This document shows positions 52,206 through 61,121 of a stretch of 64,000 bases of DNA, piece after piece. This DNA is from an uncultured Clostridium sp. Its GTDB lineage: Bacteria > Bacillota > Clostridia > TANB77 > CAG-508. The translations under genes and the position numbers were made by a program. Positions within the stretch are counted from its first letter, which is position 1. Each line of letters starts with the position of its first letter. Under the pieces are notes generated by a model. It was not told the DNA's origin. It did no database searches and saw nothing but the letters and a program-made list of their open reading frames with translations. The DNA lies in contig USIO01000005.1 of assembly GCA_900554815.1 (NCBI GenBank), positions 5,726-69,725 of the forward strand. Reading direction: 5' to 3'.

Positions 52206-53114
52206 ATGAAATTAGGAATTGCCTTATCTGGTGGTGGAATACGCGGAATTGCACATGCGGGAGTATTAAAAGCTTTAGAAGAAAGCGGACTTGCTATAGA
52301 TATAATTGGAGGAACAAGCTCCGGCAGTTTAATAGCTGCCCTTTATGCAATGGGATATACCCCATATTATATATATGTTTTATTTAAACGCTATGCAGAA
52401 GAAATTATAGCAATAGAGACAAAACCAATTATTTCTGGAATCAAAGGATTTTTATTTAACAAAAAGATTGAAATGACAGGGCTAAAAAGTGGGAAATCTT
52501 TAGAAAAAGCATATAACGAATTAGCTTTAAAAAAAGGTATAAGAACAATAAAAGATATACAAATGCCATTAGTTATACCCGCAGTCGATATGTACACATC
52601 AAAAGAATATATATTTACATCTAAAGTACCACAAAATATAGAGGAAGTAACTATTTATAATAAAAACTATTCTAATACAAAGTTACTACAAACAAGCGAA
52701 GAAAGCAAATATATTACAGACATATCTGTAGGTAAAAGCGTTAGAGCAAGTAGTAGTTTCCCTGTTATATTTTCCCCATGCCAATACAATAACCATCTAT
52801 TTTTAGATGGAGGAATTTTAAACAATACGCCTGTTAATGAAATAAAAAAACAAGGTGCAAATATAGTAATTGCAGTTAATTTTGACAGCCAGCCAGTAAA
52901 AAAAGATAGCAATATTATGGAACTAATGATGAAAACTTTAGATATTATGGGAGACAAAATTTCGGATGAAAATATAGCAAATTGTGATTATATTTTAACA
53001 ATTCCTTCAGATGGAACAGGACTACTAGACACTTCTAAATTAGACTTTTGCTATAAGTCAGGATATAAAACAGCAATGAATAAAATAGATGAAATAAAAC
53101 AATTACTTAAATAG
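52206..53114 (+). CDS. Patatin-like phospholipase
   Basis: 302 residues from ATG 52206; the in-frame ATG at 52179 has no ribosome site. Oxyanion loop L-S-G-G-G-I-R-G at 7-14, nucleophile elbow G-T-S-S-G (Ser38) and the catalytic Asp in L-D-G-G (Asp201) are all present. A lipid acyl hydrolase acting on membrane or storage lipids. Its stop codon lies inside the left end of the 98-bp repeat at 53109. Confidence 0.88.
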   Translation: MKLGIALSGGGIRGIAHAGVLKALEESGLAIDIIGGTSSGSLIAALYAMGYTPYYIYVLFKRYAEEIIAIETKPIISGIKGFLFNKKIEMTGLKSGKSLEKAYNELALKKGIRTIKDIQMPLVIPAVDMYTSKEYIFTSKVPQNIEEVTIYNKNYSNTKLLQTSEESKYITDISVGKSVRASSSFPVIFSPCQYNNHLFLDGGILNNTPVNEIKKQGANIVIAVNFDSQPVKKDSNIMELMMKTLDIMGDKISDENIANCDYILTIPSDGTGLLDTSKLDFCYKSGYKTAMNKIDEIKQLLK

Positions 53115-53288
53115 AAGTTTGTAGTTTTCCTTCAACTCATGAATAAGGTAGTGCCAGGCGAGAGGAAGTATTAAAAAAATTGCAATGTTAACCCCTCCAG
53201 AAACTACTTTTGGAGCAAGTAATAAGTCTCGAGGAAAAGCTAATAACTTTCCTGCCATTGTCTTGGTCTCGAGGCCGGGGCTTAACAT
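53103..53288 (-). CDS. Possible small hydrophobic peptide within the repeat region
   Basis: A 61-codon minus-strand frame (internal ATG at 53255 would give about 50 residues). The centre reads L-L-L-A-P-K-V-V-S-G-G-V-N-I-A-I-F followed by a hydrophobic helix, W-H-Y-L-I-H and a charged end. In the second copy (63903) the same frame stays open, and the four substitutions give one silent and three conservative changes. The A-P-x-x-S-G-G-V...W layout loosely recalls Fst/Ldr type I toxins, but no ribosome site is convincing. It may be non-coding. Confidence 0.25.
   Translation of the reverse strand: MLSPGLETKTMAGKLLAFPRDLLLAPKVVSGGVNIAIFLILPLAWHYLIHELKENYKLLFK
53109..53206. repeat. 98-bp dispersed repeat, copy A
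   Basis: Matches the sequence at 63903-64000 over 98 bases with four substitutions and no gaps. It contains GTGCCAGGCGAGAGGAAG and TTGCAATGTTAACCCCTCC, locally more GC-rich than the surroundings. It lies between patatin and the DUF2207 gene and overlaps the minus-strand mini-ORF at 53103-53288. Confidence 0.85.
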
Positions 53289-53462
53289 TTTATTTTTTTA
53301 ATATTTCCTCTCTCAAATCAAGTACTACTATGTTAAAGTAAAAAGGCAGTTGCTGGAAATGCAAACTTCTATTTTTATTAAAAAATGAATATTATGTAGA
53401 AAAAAAATAATCAATATGTTATAATTCAGATTAATAAAAACGAAAGGAAAAGGTATAAATGT
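53115..53462. other. 348-bp intergenic stretch between patatin and DUF2207 genes
   Basis: Holds most of the 98-bp repeat and the extension of its minus-strand frame up to 53288 (a GC-rich CTCGAGGCCGGGGC patch at 53269-53282). The remaining 170 bases are AT-rich with no clear feature except AAAGGAAAAGG before the next ATG. Confidence 0.6.
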
Positions 53463-55365
53463 ATGAATAAATTAAAGAAAATATTTATTATATTAATATT
53501 GGCATTCTCTATTTTTAATATTAAAAATTATGTTCAAGCTGCTTCTGACTTTGACTTAGAACAAATAGACTTTGAGGCAGTTTTGGATGAAAATGGAAAC
53601 ATGGAAGTTACAGAAACTTGGGAAATCGATATAAATGGTAGAACAAACACTTTATTTAAAACATTTTCTATAGATCCAAAAAAATATGACTCAATTACAA
53701 ATGTAACAGTAAAAGATGTTACTGCAAATAAACAGTTTAAAAACATAAACAAATTAATGAATCATGTAACAACAGATTGCTATTATGGTATGAAAAACCA
53801 AAATGGTGAATTTGAAATAGCATGGGGAATTAATCTTTCTTCTGGGAAAAGAACTTATGAGGTTAAATATACAGTAAATAATGTAATAACTGTATATAAT
53901 GATTGCGCAGAACTCTATTGGCAATTTATTGGAAATAACTTTGAAGTCCCAGCAGAAAAGGTAACAGGAACTATAATACTACCAAATAATGTTGAAGAAA
54001 TAGACAATTTAAGAGTATGGGCTCATGGACCATTAAATGGAGAAATTCATGCTACTTCCAATAATACAGTTAAATTCGAAATCGCCCCATTTATAGCAGA
54101 TACATATGTTGAAATAAGACTTGCTATAACAGAGCCAAATATGTTTTACTTAAGCAATAAAACCTCTAATACAAATAAGCTTCAATCTATTATTGAAGAA
54201 GAAACATTGTGGGCAGAAGAAAGTAACCAAATAAGAGAAACTTTAAAAAGAAACAAAACAATTTTTAGCTGGATAGCAATTATTGCAAGTATTGGAATAG
54301 GAGTATTTTTTATTGTAAAAATAGTAAAAAACATAAAAACAATAAAAGAAACGCCAAGACCAACACCAACAATACAACTAGAATATTTTCGAGAAATACC
54401 TAGCGAAAATGCAAATCCAGTAAATGCAGCATTTTTATACTACTTTAACAAAACTTCATTAAATATGGTTATGCCAAGAATTTTTTCTGCAACCATGCTA
54501 AATTTAGCTTTAAAGAAAAAAATAGAATTTGAAGTAGATAAAAACAAAAAGAAAAATGAAGAAGTTACTATTAAATTATTAGGAAAAGATATAACAGATT
54601 TAAGACAAAGTGAACAAACTATATATCAACTATTGGCTAAAATTGGAAATAGCTTTACAATGAAAGAATTTGAAAAATATGCAAAAAATCACCATAGCAC
54701 ATTTTCGAGTATTATAGAAATAATTGCAGAATTAGCTAAAACGGAAAACATAGATGATAATAACTATAAAGAAGAAATTAGAAAAACTCATGACAAATAT
54801 AGCACATGGGGAGCTAGCACCTTTATTATTACAACAATTATATCGTTTATTTGGCTAGTCGCATTAGAAGGAAGCTTCCTACCACTTATTATTTTTGTAA
54901 TACCAGCTATTATTTATGCTTTTACATGCTTTGACATAGCAGGAAGGTTCCCGCGGACTAACTCAAAAAGGAATTGACGAAAAAAGCAAATGGGAAGGGC
55001 TAAAAAAATACATGGAAGATTTTTCTATGTTAGATGAAAGAGAAGTTCCAGAATTAATATTATGGGAAAAATATTTAGTATATGCTACAACATTTGGGAT
55101 TGCAGATAAAGTATTAGAACAATTAAAAGTAAAATACCCAGAATTTTCGGATGATAACTATCTAGCAGGAACAACATACTTCTACCTAATTGCGCATACA
55201 AACTTTAATGCATCTTTTATAAATTCTGTTAATAGTTCAATGCAAAGAGCTTATAATACAAGTGTTTCAACTTCTTCAATGTCTTCAGGAGGAGGCTTCG
55301 GAGGAGGATTTTCCGGTGGCGGTGGCCGGTGGCGGTCGGTGGTGGCCGGCGGTGGCGGAAGATAG
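53463..55365 (+). CDS. DUF2207 predicted membrane protein with poly-Gly tail, with four CGG +1 sites
   Basis: 632 residues with shifts at C54954 (CGGA, Gly498), C55327 (CGGT, Gly622), C55337 (CGGT, Gly625) and C55347 (CGGC, Gly628). A signal peptide (1-26), an external beta domain with W-Q-F-I-G near 160, and membrane helices near 265-285 and 450-490 are followed by E-V-P-E-L-I-L-W-E-K-Y-L-V-Y-A, the DUF2207 C-terminal signature. The tail is F-G-G-G-F-S-G then an unbroken glycine run only if the last three sites are skipped; conventional reading breaks it into G-G-G-G-R-W-R-S-V-V-A-G. Because three +1 shifts restore the frame, the stop codon is the same either way. Function of DUF2207 is unknown. 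Confidence 0.85.
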
Positions 55366-55544
55366 AAAAACAAGGAAAAATGAATAATAATGAGGAAAAT
55401 TAAGGGAAATAAAGAAAAACATGCTAAAATTCTATTAATAAAAAGGCAAAAAATAGATAATCTTGTATATTTTGTTTGAATTTGTTTAAAATATAGTGTA
55501 TAATTAAACTTGTCGTGTCTTAAAAACACTTAAAAGGAGAGTGA

Positions 55545-56489
55545 ATTTATATTTTAAATAAAAAGATAAAATACTATACAAAAGAAAGTTGCCGTTTTTT
55601 AGGATTATTAGTATTTGGTCTTATTGCTCTTATATTTATAGTTTTTATAAAATATAAACTCGTATATAAGGTTACACTAAATGGAGAAGAAATTGGAATG
55701 GTTAAATGCAATACAGAAATGCAAGATTTAATCGAAAACTATTTAAACCAAGACGACGAACAAATTGCATTTGTAACATTAAAAGAACAACCAGAATATA
55801 AATTGGCATTTGTTGAAAATAATACAACAACAAATGAGGATGATGTTTTTTTAGCTGTTAAAGAATCTACTATAATTACTTATAGAATGTATGCAATTAC
55901 ACTAGAAGGACAACAAAAAGCAATTGTCGCAACACTTGAAGAAGCACAAGCAGTTGTAGACGAAATTAAACAAGAATTCCAACAAGACCTAGAATTAGAC
56001 TTAAGAATTACAGAAATTTTTGACAACAACAGAATAACTCCACAAACAGTAGCTGTTGCAGTAGCAAAAGTAAATGATGATGAAATAATTAAAACCAAAT
56101 TAGAATCTACTGTAAATGGAATTACGCTATCAAAACCAATTACAGGAACAATAACATCCAGATTTGGTAGAAGGTCAAGTGGATACCACACAGGCTTAGA
56201 TATAGCAAATACACTAGGAACACCGATTCAACCTGCTTCATCAGGAACGGTAACATATGCTGGATGGAAGGGCTCGTATGGAAATTTAGTTATTATTTCA
56301 CATGGAAATGGAATAGAAACATACTATGCACATTGTAATGACATATATGTTTCTAATGGACAAAAAGTTTCTATTAAAGACATAATAGCTACAGTTGGTA
56401 CAACAGGTAATTCAACAGGACCACATTTGCACTTAGAAGTTAGAGTTAATGGAAATTATGTTAATCCACAAAAATATTTATATAAATAA
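55545..56489 (+). CDS. Membrane-bound M23 (LytM) peptidase with a non-AUG start
   Basis: About 314 residues. The protein clearly begins upstream of the first ATG (55698), because a basic start and a membrane helix (V-F-G-L-I-A-L-I-F-I-V-F) are coded in frame from 55545. No ATG, GTG or TTG lies between the in-frame stop at 55542 and that helix; ATT at 55545 or 55551, just after AAGGAGAG, is the probable start. The central region is a Glu-rich domain; the C-terminal M23 domain has H-T-G-L-D-I near 212, Y-Y-A-H-C and P-H-L-H-L-E. It probably trims peptidoglycan. No CGG site. Confidence 0.8.
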   Translation: MYILNKKIKYYTKESCRFLGLLVFGLIALIFIVFIKYKLVYKVTLNGEEIGMVKCNTEMQDLIENYLNQDDEQIAFVTLKEQPEYKLAFVENNTTTNEDDVFLAVKESTIITYRMYAITLEGQQKAIVATLEEAQAVVDEIKQEFQQDLELDLRITEIFDNNRITPQTVAVAVAKVNDDEIIKTKLESTVNGITLSKPITGTITSRFGRRSSGYHTGLDIANTLGTPIQPASSGTVTYAGWKGSYGNLVIISHGNGIETYYAHCNDIYVSNGQKVSIKDIIATVGTTGNSTGPHLHLEVRVNGNYVNPQKYLYK

Positions 56490-56517
56490 AAGGACAGATT
56501 TTAACCTGTCCTTTTTA
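56488..56517 (+). terminator. Rho-independent terminator
   Basis: AAAAGGACAG / CTGTCCTTTTT inverted repeat at the stop of the M23 gene. Confidence 0.85.
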
Positions 56518-56612
56518 ATATGCAATAATAAAATATTATTTTATTATTTATTGCAAAAAATAATTTAATTGGATATACTATTAATGATAAAATAATATAG
56601 AGGAGGACTTTT

Positions 56613-59215
56613 ATGGCAGAAGTAAGTGCTGAAGAACAAGAAAAAATACAAACAATGGTTAATAATTTAGTAGAACGTGCTAAAAAAGCGTCTGCTGAAT
56701 ATTTACAACTAAATCAAAAACAAGCAGACAATATTATAAAACATATGGCAATGGCGGGACTAGAACACCATATGGAATTGGCAAAAATGGCTGTTGAAGA
56801 AACAGGAAGAGGAATATATGAAGACAAAATAACAAAAAACATGTTTGCAACCGAATATATTTATCATAGCATAAAATACGATAAAACAGTAGGAATAATT
56901 TCTGAAAACGAAGAAGAAGGATATGTTCAAATAGCAGAACCAGTTGGAATTATTGCAGGAGTAACACCTGTTACAAATCCAACTTCTACAACCATGTTTA
57001 AATCAATTATTGCGGCAAAAACAAGAAATGTTATTATATTTGGATTTCATCCATCTGCTCAAAAATGTAGCCAAGCTGCAGCAAAAATTTTAAGAGATGC
57101 GGCAGTAGAAGCAGGAGCACCAAAAGATTGCATACTGTGGATAGAAGAACCATCTGTTTTAGCTACAAGACTACTTATGAACCATCCAGATGTAAATTTA
57201 ATTTTGGCTACTGGTGGTACAGGGATGGTAAAGTCGGCATATTCATGTGGAAAACCAGCATTAGGAGTTGGACCACGGAAATGTACCATGTTATATAGAA
57301 AAAACAGCAAAACTAAAAACTTCTGTTAATGATTTAGTATTATCAAAATCTTTCGACAATGGAATGATTTGCGCCTCAGAACAAGCAGCAATTGTGGACG
57401 AAGAAATCCATGAAGAATTTGAACACCTGATGAAAGAAGCAGGATGCTATTTTGTTAATGAAGAAGAAAAAGAAAAATTAAAAATAAGTATGTTTGATAG
57501 CGAAAATGGTTATAAGTTAAAATCACATATTCCAGGACAAAGCCCTTACAAAATTGCAAAAGATGCAGGGTTTGAAATACCACAAAATACTAAAATACTA
57601 GTAGTATATGAAAAAGGAGTAGGAGAAGGATATCCATTTTCAAAAGAAAAGCTTAGCCCTGTTTTAACATATTACATCAGTAAAAACACACAAGATGGAA
57701 TCAATATTGCAGAGAGCTTAATTGAATATGGAGGACTTCGGACATTCTGCAGTAATTCATTCAGAAAATGAAGAAACTATTTTAAAATTTTCTGAAAAAA
57801 TGAAGGCAGGAAGAATTATAGTAAATTCACCTTCTACTCATGGCGCAATTGGAGACATATACAATACAAATATGCCATCTCTCACTTTAGGATGTGGTTC
57901 ATTTGGTGGAAATTCGACAACAGCAAATGTATCATCAGTTAATTTAATTAATATTAAAAGAGTAGCAAAAAGGAGAGTTAATATGCAATGGTTTAAAATT
58001 CCAGAAAAAATATATTTTGAAACAGGTTCTATTCAATACCTAGAAAAAATGCCAGAAATTACAAGAGCATTTATTATAACAGATGAATCAATGGTAAAAT
58101 TAGGATATGTAGATAAAATTTTATACCATTTAAGAAAAAGAGAACAATACGTACATTCCGAAATTTTTTCTGATGTAGAATCAGATCCTTCTTTTGATAC
58201 AATCAAAAGAGGCGTAAAAGAAATTGAAAAATTTAAACCTGATGTAATTATTGCATTAGGAGGAGGAAGCCCAATAGATGCAGCAAAAGGAATGTGGCTA
58301 TTTTACGAGCAACCAGATGCAGATATTGAAGGGCTAAAACTAAAATTCATGGATATAAGAAAAAGAACTTATAAATTTCCAAAGCTAGGGGAAAAGGCAA
58401 AAATGGTAGCAATTCCTACTACATCTGGAACAGGTTCAGAAGTAACCTCTTTTGCAGTTATTTCCGATAAACAACAAGGAAAGAAATACCCATTAGCAGA
58501 CTACGAATTAACTCCAGATGTAGCAATTATTGACCCAGACTTGGTAATGTCTTTACCCAAAAAAATTACAGCAGATACTGGAATGGACGTTTTAACACAT
58601 GCCATAGAAGCTTATGTTTCTAATATGGCATCAGACTATACTGATGGCTTATCAGAAAAAGCAGTAGAAATTGTATTTGAATATTTATATGAAGCTTATG
58701 AACACGGAGATAATAAAATAGCCAGAGAAAAAATGCACAATGCAAGTACAATTGCAGGAATGGCTTTTACAAATGCATTTTTAGGAATTAACCATTCATT
58801 AGCACATAAATTAGGAGCTGAACTCCACATTGCACATGGTAGAGCAAATGCAATTTTATTACCATATGTAATTAGATACAATTCAGAAAAACCAACTAAA
58901 TTTGTTTCATTCCCTAAATATGAATACTTTATAGCAGATGAAAAATATGCTAATCTTGCTAAAAAGAACGGAATGAAAGCAAACACAATTGAAGAAGGAG
59001 TTAATTCATTAATTGAAAACATTTGTAAATTAAATGAAAAACTAGGAATTCCAAAAGGTTTGAAAGATGAAGGAATTGATGAACAAGAATTTTTATCAAA
59101 AGTAGATAACTTAGCAGATAGAGCCTTTGAAGACCAGTGTACAACAGCAAACCCAAGATTGCCACTAGTAAGCGAACTAAAACAAATTTTATTAGATGCT
59201 TATTATGGAAAATAA
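56613..59215 (+). CDS. adhE: Bifunctional acetaldehyde-CoA/alcohol dehydrogenase, with two CGG +1 sites
   Basis: 866 residues, normal AdhE length, with shifts at C57276 (CGGA, Gly222) and C57739 (CGGA, Gly376). The aldehyde dehydrogenase half restores L-G-V-G-P-G-N-V-P-C-Y-I-E at site one and has catalytic Cys in N-G-M-I-C-A-S-E near 247; site two restores G-G-L-G-H-S-A-V-I-H. The iron alcohol dehydrogenase half has G-G-G-S-P-I-D-A-A-K near 552, T-T-S-G-T-G-S-E-V near 608 and the metal site G-M-D-V-L-T-H-A-I-E-A, plus H-x-L-A-H-K-L-G. It reduces acetyl-CoA to ethanol with NADH. Both sites precede most of the catalytic residues. Confidence 0.95.
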
Positions 59216-59226
59216 AGACAAAAAGT

Positions 59227-59257
59227 AAAAAACAAGGCTTAATGTCTTGTTTTTTTA
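59227..59257 (+). terminator. Rho-independent terminator
   Basis: AAAAAACAAG / CTTGTTTTTT inverted repeat with T-run after adhE. Confidence 0.85.
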
Positions 59258-59307
59258 ACATAAAAATTATATAATACATCATTATGAAAGAAAGGTGTGA
59301 ATCATAC

Positions 59308-59596
59308 ATGGAAGTTAGTAAACAAGAAATTATTCATATGGCACAATTAGCATGCTTAAACTTAAACCAAGAAGAAATTGAAAAATATACTCGGAGATAT
59401 GAAAGATATTTTAAATTTTGCAAATACCATTAATAAAGTAAATACAAATGAAATTGATGAAAACGAATTACTAAATGAAAATTGTAATGTATTTAGAAAA
59501 GATGAAATAAAAGAGTTTGAAGACAAGGGAAGCCTATTAGAAAATGCGCCACAAAAACAAGCCAATATGTTCCAGATACCAAAAGTAATGCAATAA
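59308..59596 (+). CDS. gatC: Aspartyl/glutamyl-tRNA amidotransferase subunit C, with one CGG +1 site
   Basis: 95 residues, the expected GatC length, with a shift at C59392 (CGGA, Gly29). The restored sequence is E-E-I-E-K-Y-T-G-D-M-K-D-I-L-N-F, the family's helix junction, and the end carries E-N-A-P-Q-K-Q-A-N-M-F-Q-I-P-K-V-M. AAGGTG lies before ATG 59308. Conventional reading ends soon after the site. GatCAB is normally essential in bacteria lacking GlnRS because it makes Gln-tRNA, so this shift must work with good efficiency in growing cells. gatA starts 36 bases downstream. Confidence 0.92.
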
Positions 59597-59632
59597 AAAA
59601 GAAAGTTAAATTACTATTAAGGAGGAAATAGA

Positions 59633-61057
59633 ATGAATTTAACAGAGTTAACAGTACATGAATTACAAGAAAAATTAGATAAAAATGAAATAAATTCATT
59701 AGAAATTACAAAATCTTATTTGGATAATATAAACAAAAAAGAAAAAGACGTACAAGCTTTTATAACAGTAAATGAAAAAGCATTAGAACAAGCAAAAAAT
59801 AATTTAAATGGAATACCAATAGGAATAAAAGATAATATTTGCATAAAAAAAATGAGAACAACATGTGCTTCCAAAATGTTGGAAAATTTTATATCACCAT
59901 ATAATGCAAGCGTAATTGAAAACTTAGAGTCAAGTAATAGCATATTTTTAGGAAAACTAAATATGGATGAATTTGCAATGGGAGCTTCTACAGAATATTC
60001 TGCTTTTAAAAAGACTAAAAATCCATGGAATTTAGGAAAGGTTCCAGGCGGTTCAAGCGGAGGAAGCGCAGCAGCAGTTGCAGCAAATATGGTGCCTTGG
60101 GCTTTGGGGTCGGATACTGGAGGAAGTATACGTCAACCAGCATCATTTTGCGGAGTAGTTGGACTGAAACCTACATATGGATTAATCTCAAGATATGGCT
60201 TAGTGGCATTTGCTTCATCATTAGACCAAATTGGACCAATTACAAAAGATGTTATGGATTCTGCAATGTTATTAAACATAATATCAGGATATGATGAAAA
60301 AGATTCAACTTCTGCTAATATAGAAAAAAAAGATTACACAAAGGTTTTAAACAAAGATGTAAAAGGCTTAAAAATTGGATTGCCAAAGGAATACTTTGGA
60401 GATGGAATTAATTTAGAGGTAAAAGAAAAAGTTTTAGAAGCAGCTCAAAAATACAAAGAAATGGGAGCAATTGTTGAAGAATGCAGTATTAGTACAACAA
60501 ATTATGCATTAGCAGTTTACTATATACTTGCATGTGCAGAGGCAAGCTCAAATTTAGGCAGATTTGATGGTATTAGATATGGTTATAGAACAGAAAACTT
60601 TAGTAACCTAAAAGATATTTATAAAAACTCTAGAAGTGAAGGATTTGGACCAGAAGTAAAAAGAAGAATTATTTTAGGAACATATGTATTATCTTCTGGA
60701 TACTATGATGCATATTATAAAAAGGCGCAAAAAGTACGTGCACTTGTAAAAAAAGAATTTAAAAAATTATTCAAAAAATATGATGTACTACTAACCCCAA
60801 CTTCTCCAACAGTTGCATTTGATATTGGTACAAAATCAAACAATCCATTAGAAATGTACTTAGCAGATGTTTGTACTGTGTCTGTTAACATTGCAGGAGT
60901 GCCAGCAATTTCAATTCCTTGTGGAGTAGATAGCCAAAATATGCCAGTAGGACTACAACTTATAGGAAATTACTTTAATGAAGGAACCTTACTAAGAGTA
61001 GCATATAGTTACGAACAAGAAACAAAATTTAGAGAAAAATATAAACCAATTATATAA
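59633..61057 (+). CDS. gatA: Aspartyl/glutamyl-tRNA amidotransferase subunit A
   Basis: 474 residues; AAGGAGG before ATG. Amidase signature with Lys66 in [19 protein letters not shown] at 137-146 and D-T-G-G-S at 161-165, together the Ser-cisSer-Lys triad that releases ammonia from glutamine. Middle of gatCAB. It has many glycines but no CGG site. Confidence 0.96.
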   Translation: MNLTELTVHELQEKLDKNEINSLEITKSYLDNINKKEKDVQAFITVNEKALEQAKNNLNGIPIGIKDNICIKKMRTTCASKMLENFISPYNASVIENLESSNSIFLGKLNMDEFAMGASTEYSAFKKTKNPWNLGKVPGGSSGGSAAAVAANMVPWALGSDTGGSIRQPASFCGVVGLKPTYGLISRYGLVAFASSLDQIGPITKDVMDSAMLLNIISGYDEKDSTSANIEKKDYTKVLNKDVKGLKIGLPKEYFGDGINLEVKEKVLEAAQKYKEMGAIVEECSISTTNYALAVYYILACAEASSNLGRFDGIRYGYRTENFSNLKDIYKNSRSEGFGPEVKRRIILGTYVLSSGYYDAYYKKAQKVRALVKKEFKKLFKKYDVLLTPTSPTVAFDIGTKSNNPLEMYLADVCTVSVNIAGVPAISIPCGVDSQNMPVGLQLIGNYFNEGTLLRVAYSYEQETKFREKYKPII

Positions 61058-61121
61058 ATTCTTATAAAACTCTATCTTAAATTATAAGAAATATTTTACA
61101 CAATTTTTAGGAGGGAAAAAC

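Noticed and set aside
57722..59215. Separate aldehyde and alcohol dehydrogenase genes
   Set aside because: The three overlapping frames join at the two CGG sites into one AdhE of normal length.
3602..59392. CGG reassigned to another single amino acid with no frame change
   Set aside because: After CGG the conserved protein continues only in the +1 frame; the zero frame soon ends or loses similarity.
3602..59392. RF2-style slippage driven by an upstream Shine-Dalgarno-like sequence and slippery codon
   Set aside because: No common upstream element, and the preceding codons are highly varied.
3431..59596. Seventeen genes as ordinary pseudogenes
   Set aside because: Decay would give deletions, stops and shifts of many kinds. 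Here the only defects are identical, in codon phase, and the rest of each gene is intact; the set includes gatC and mfd.
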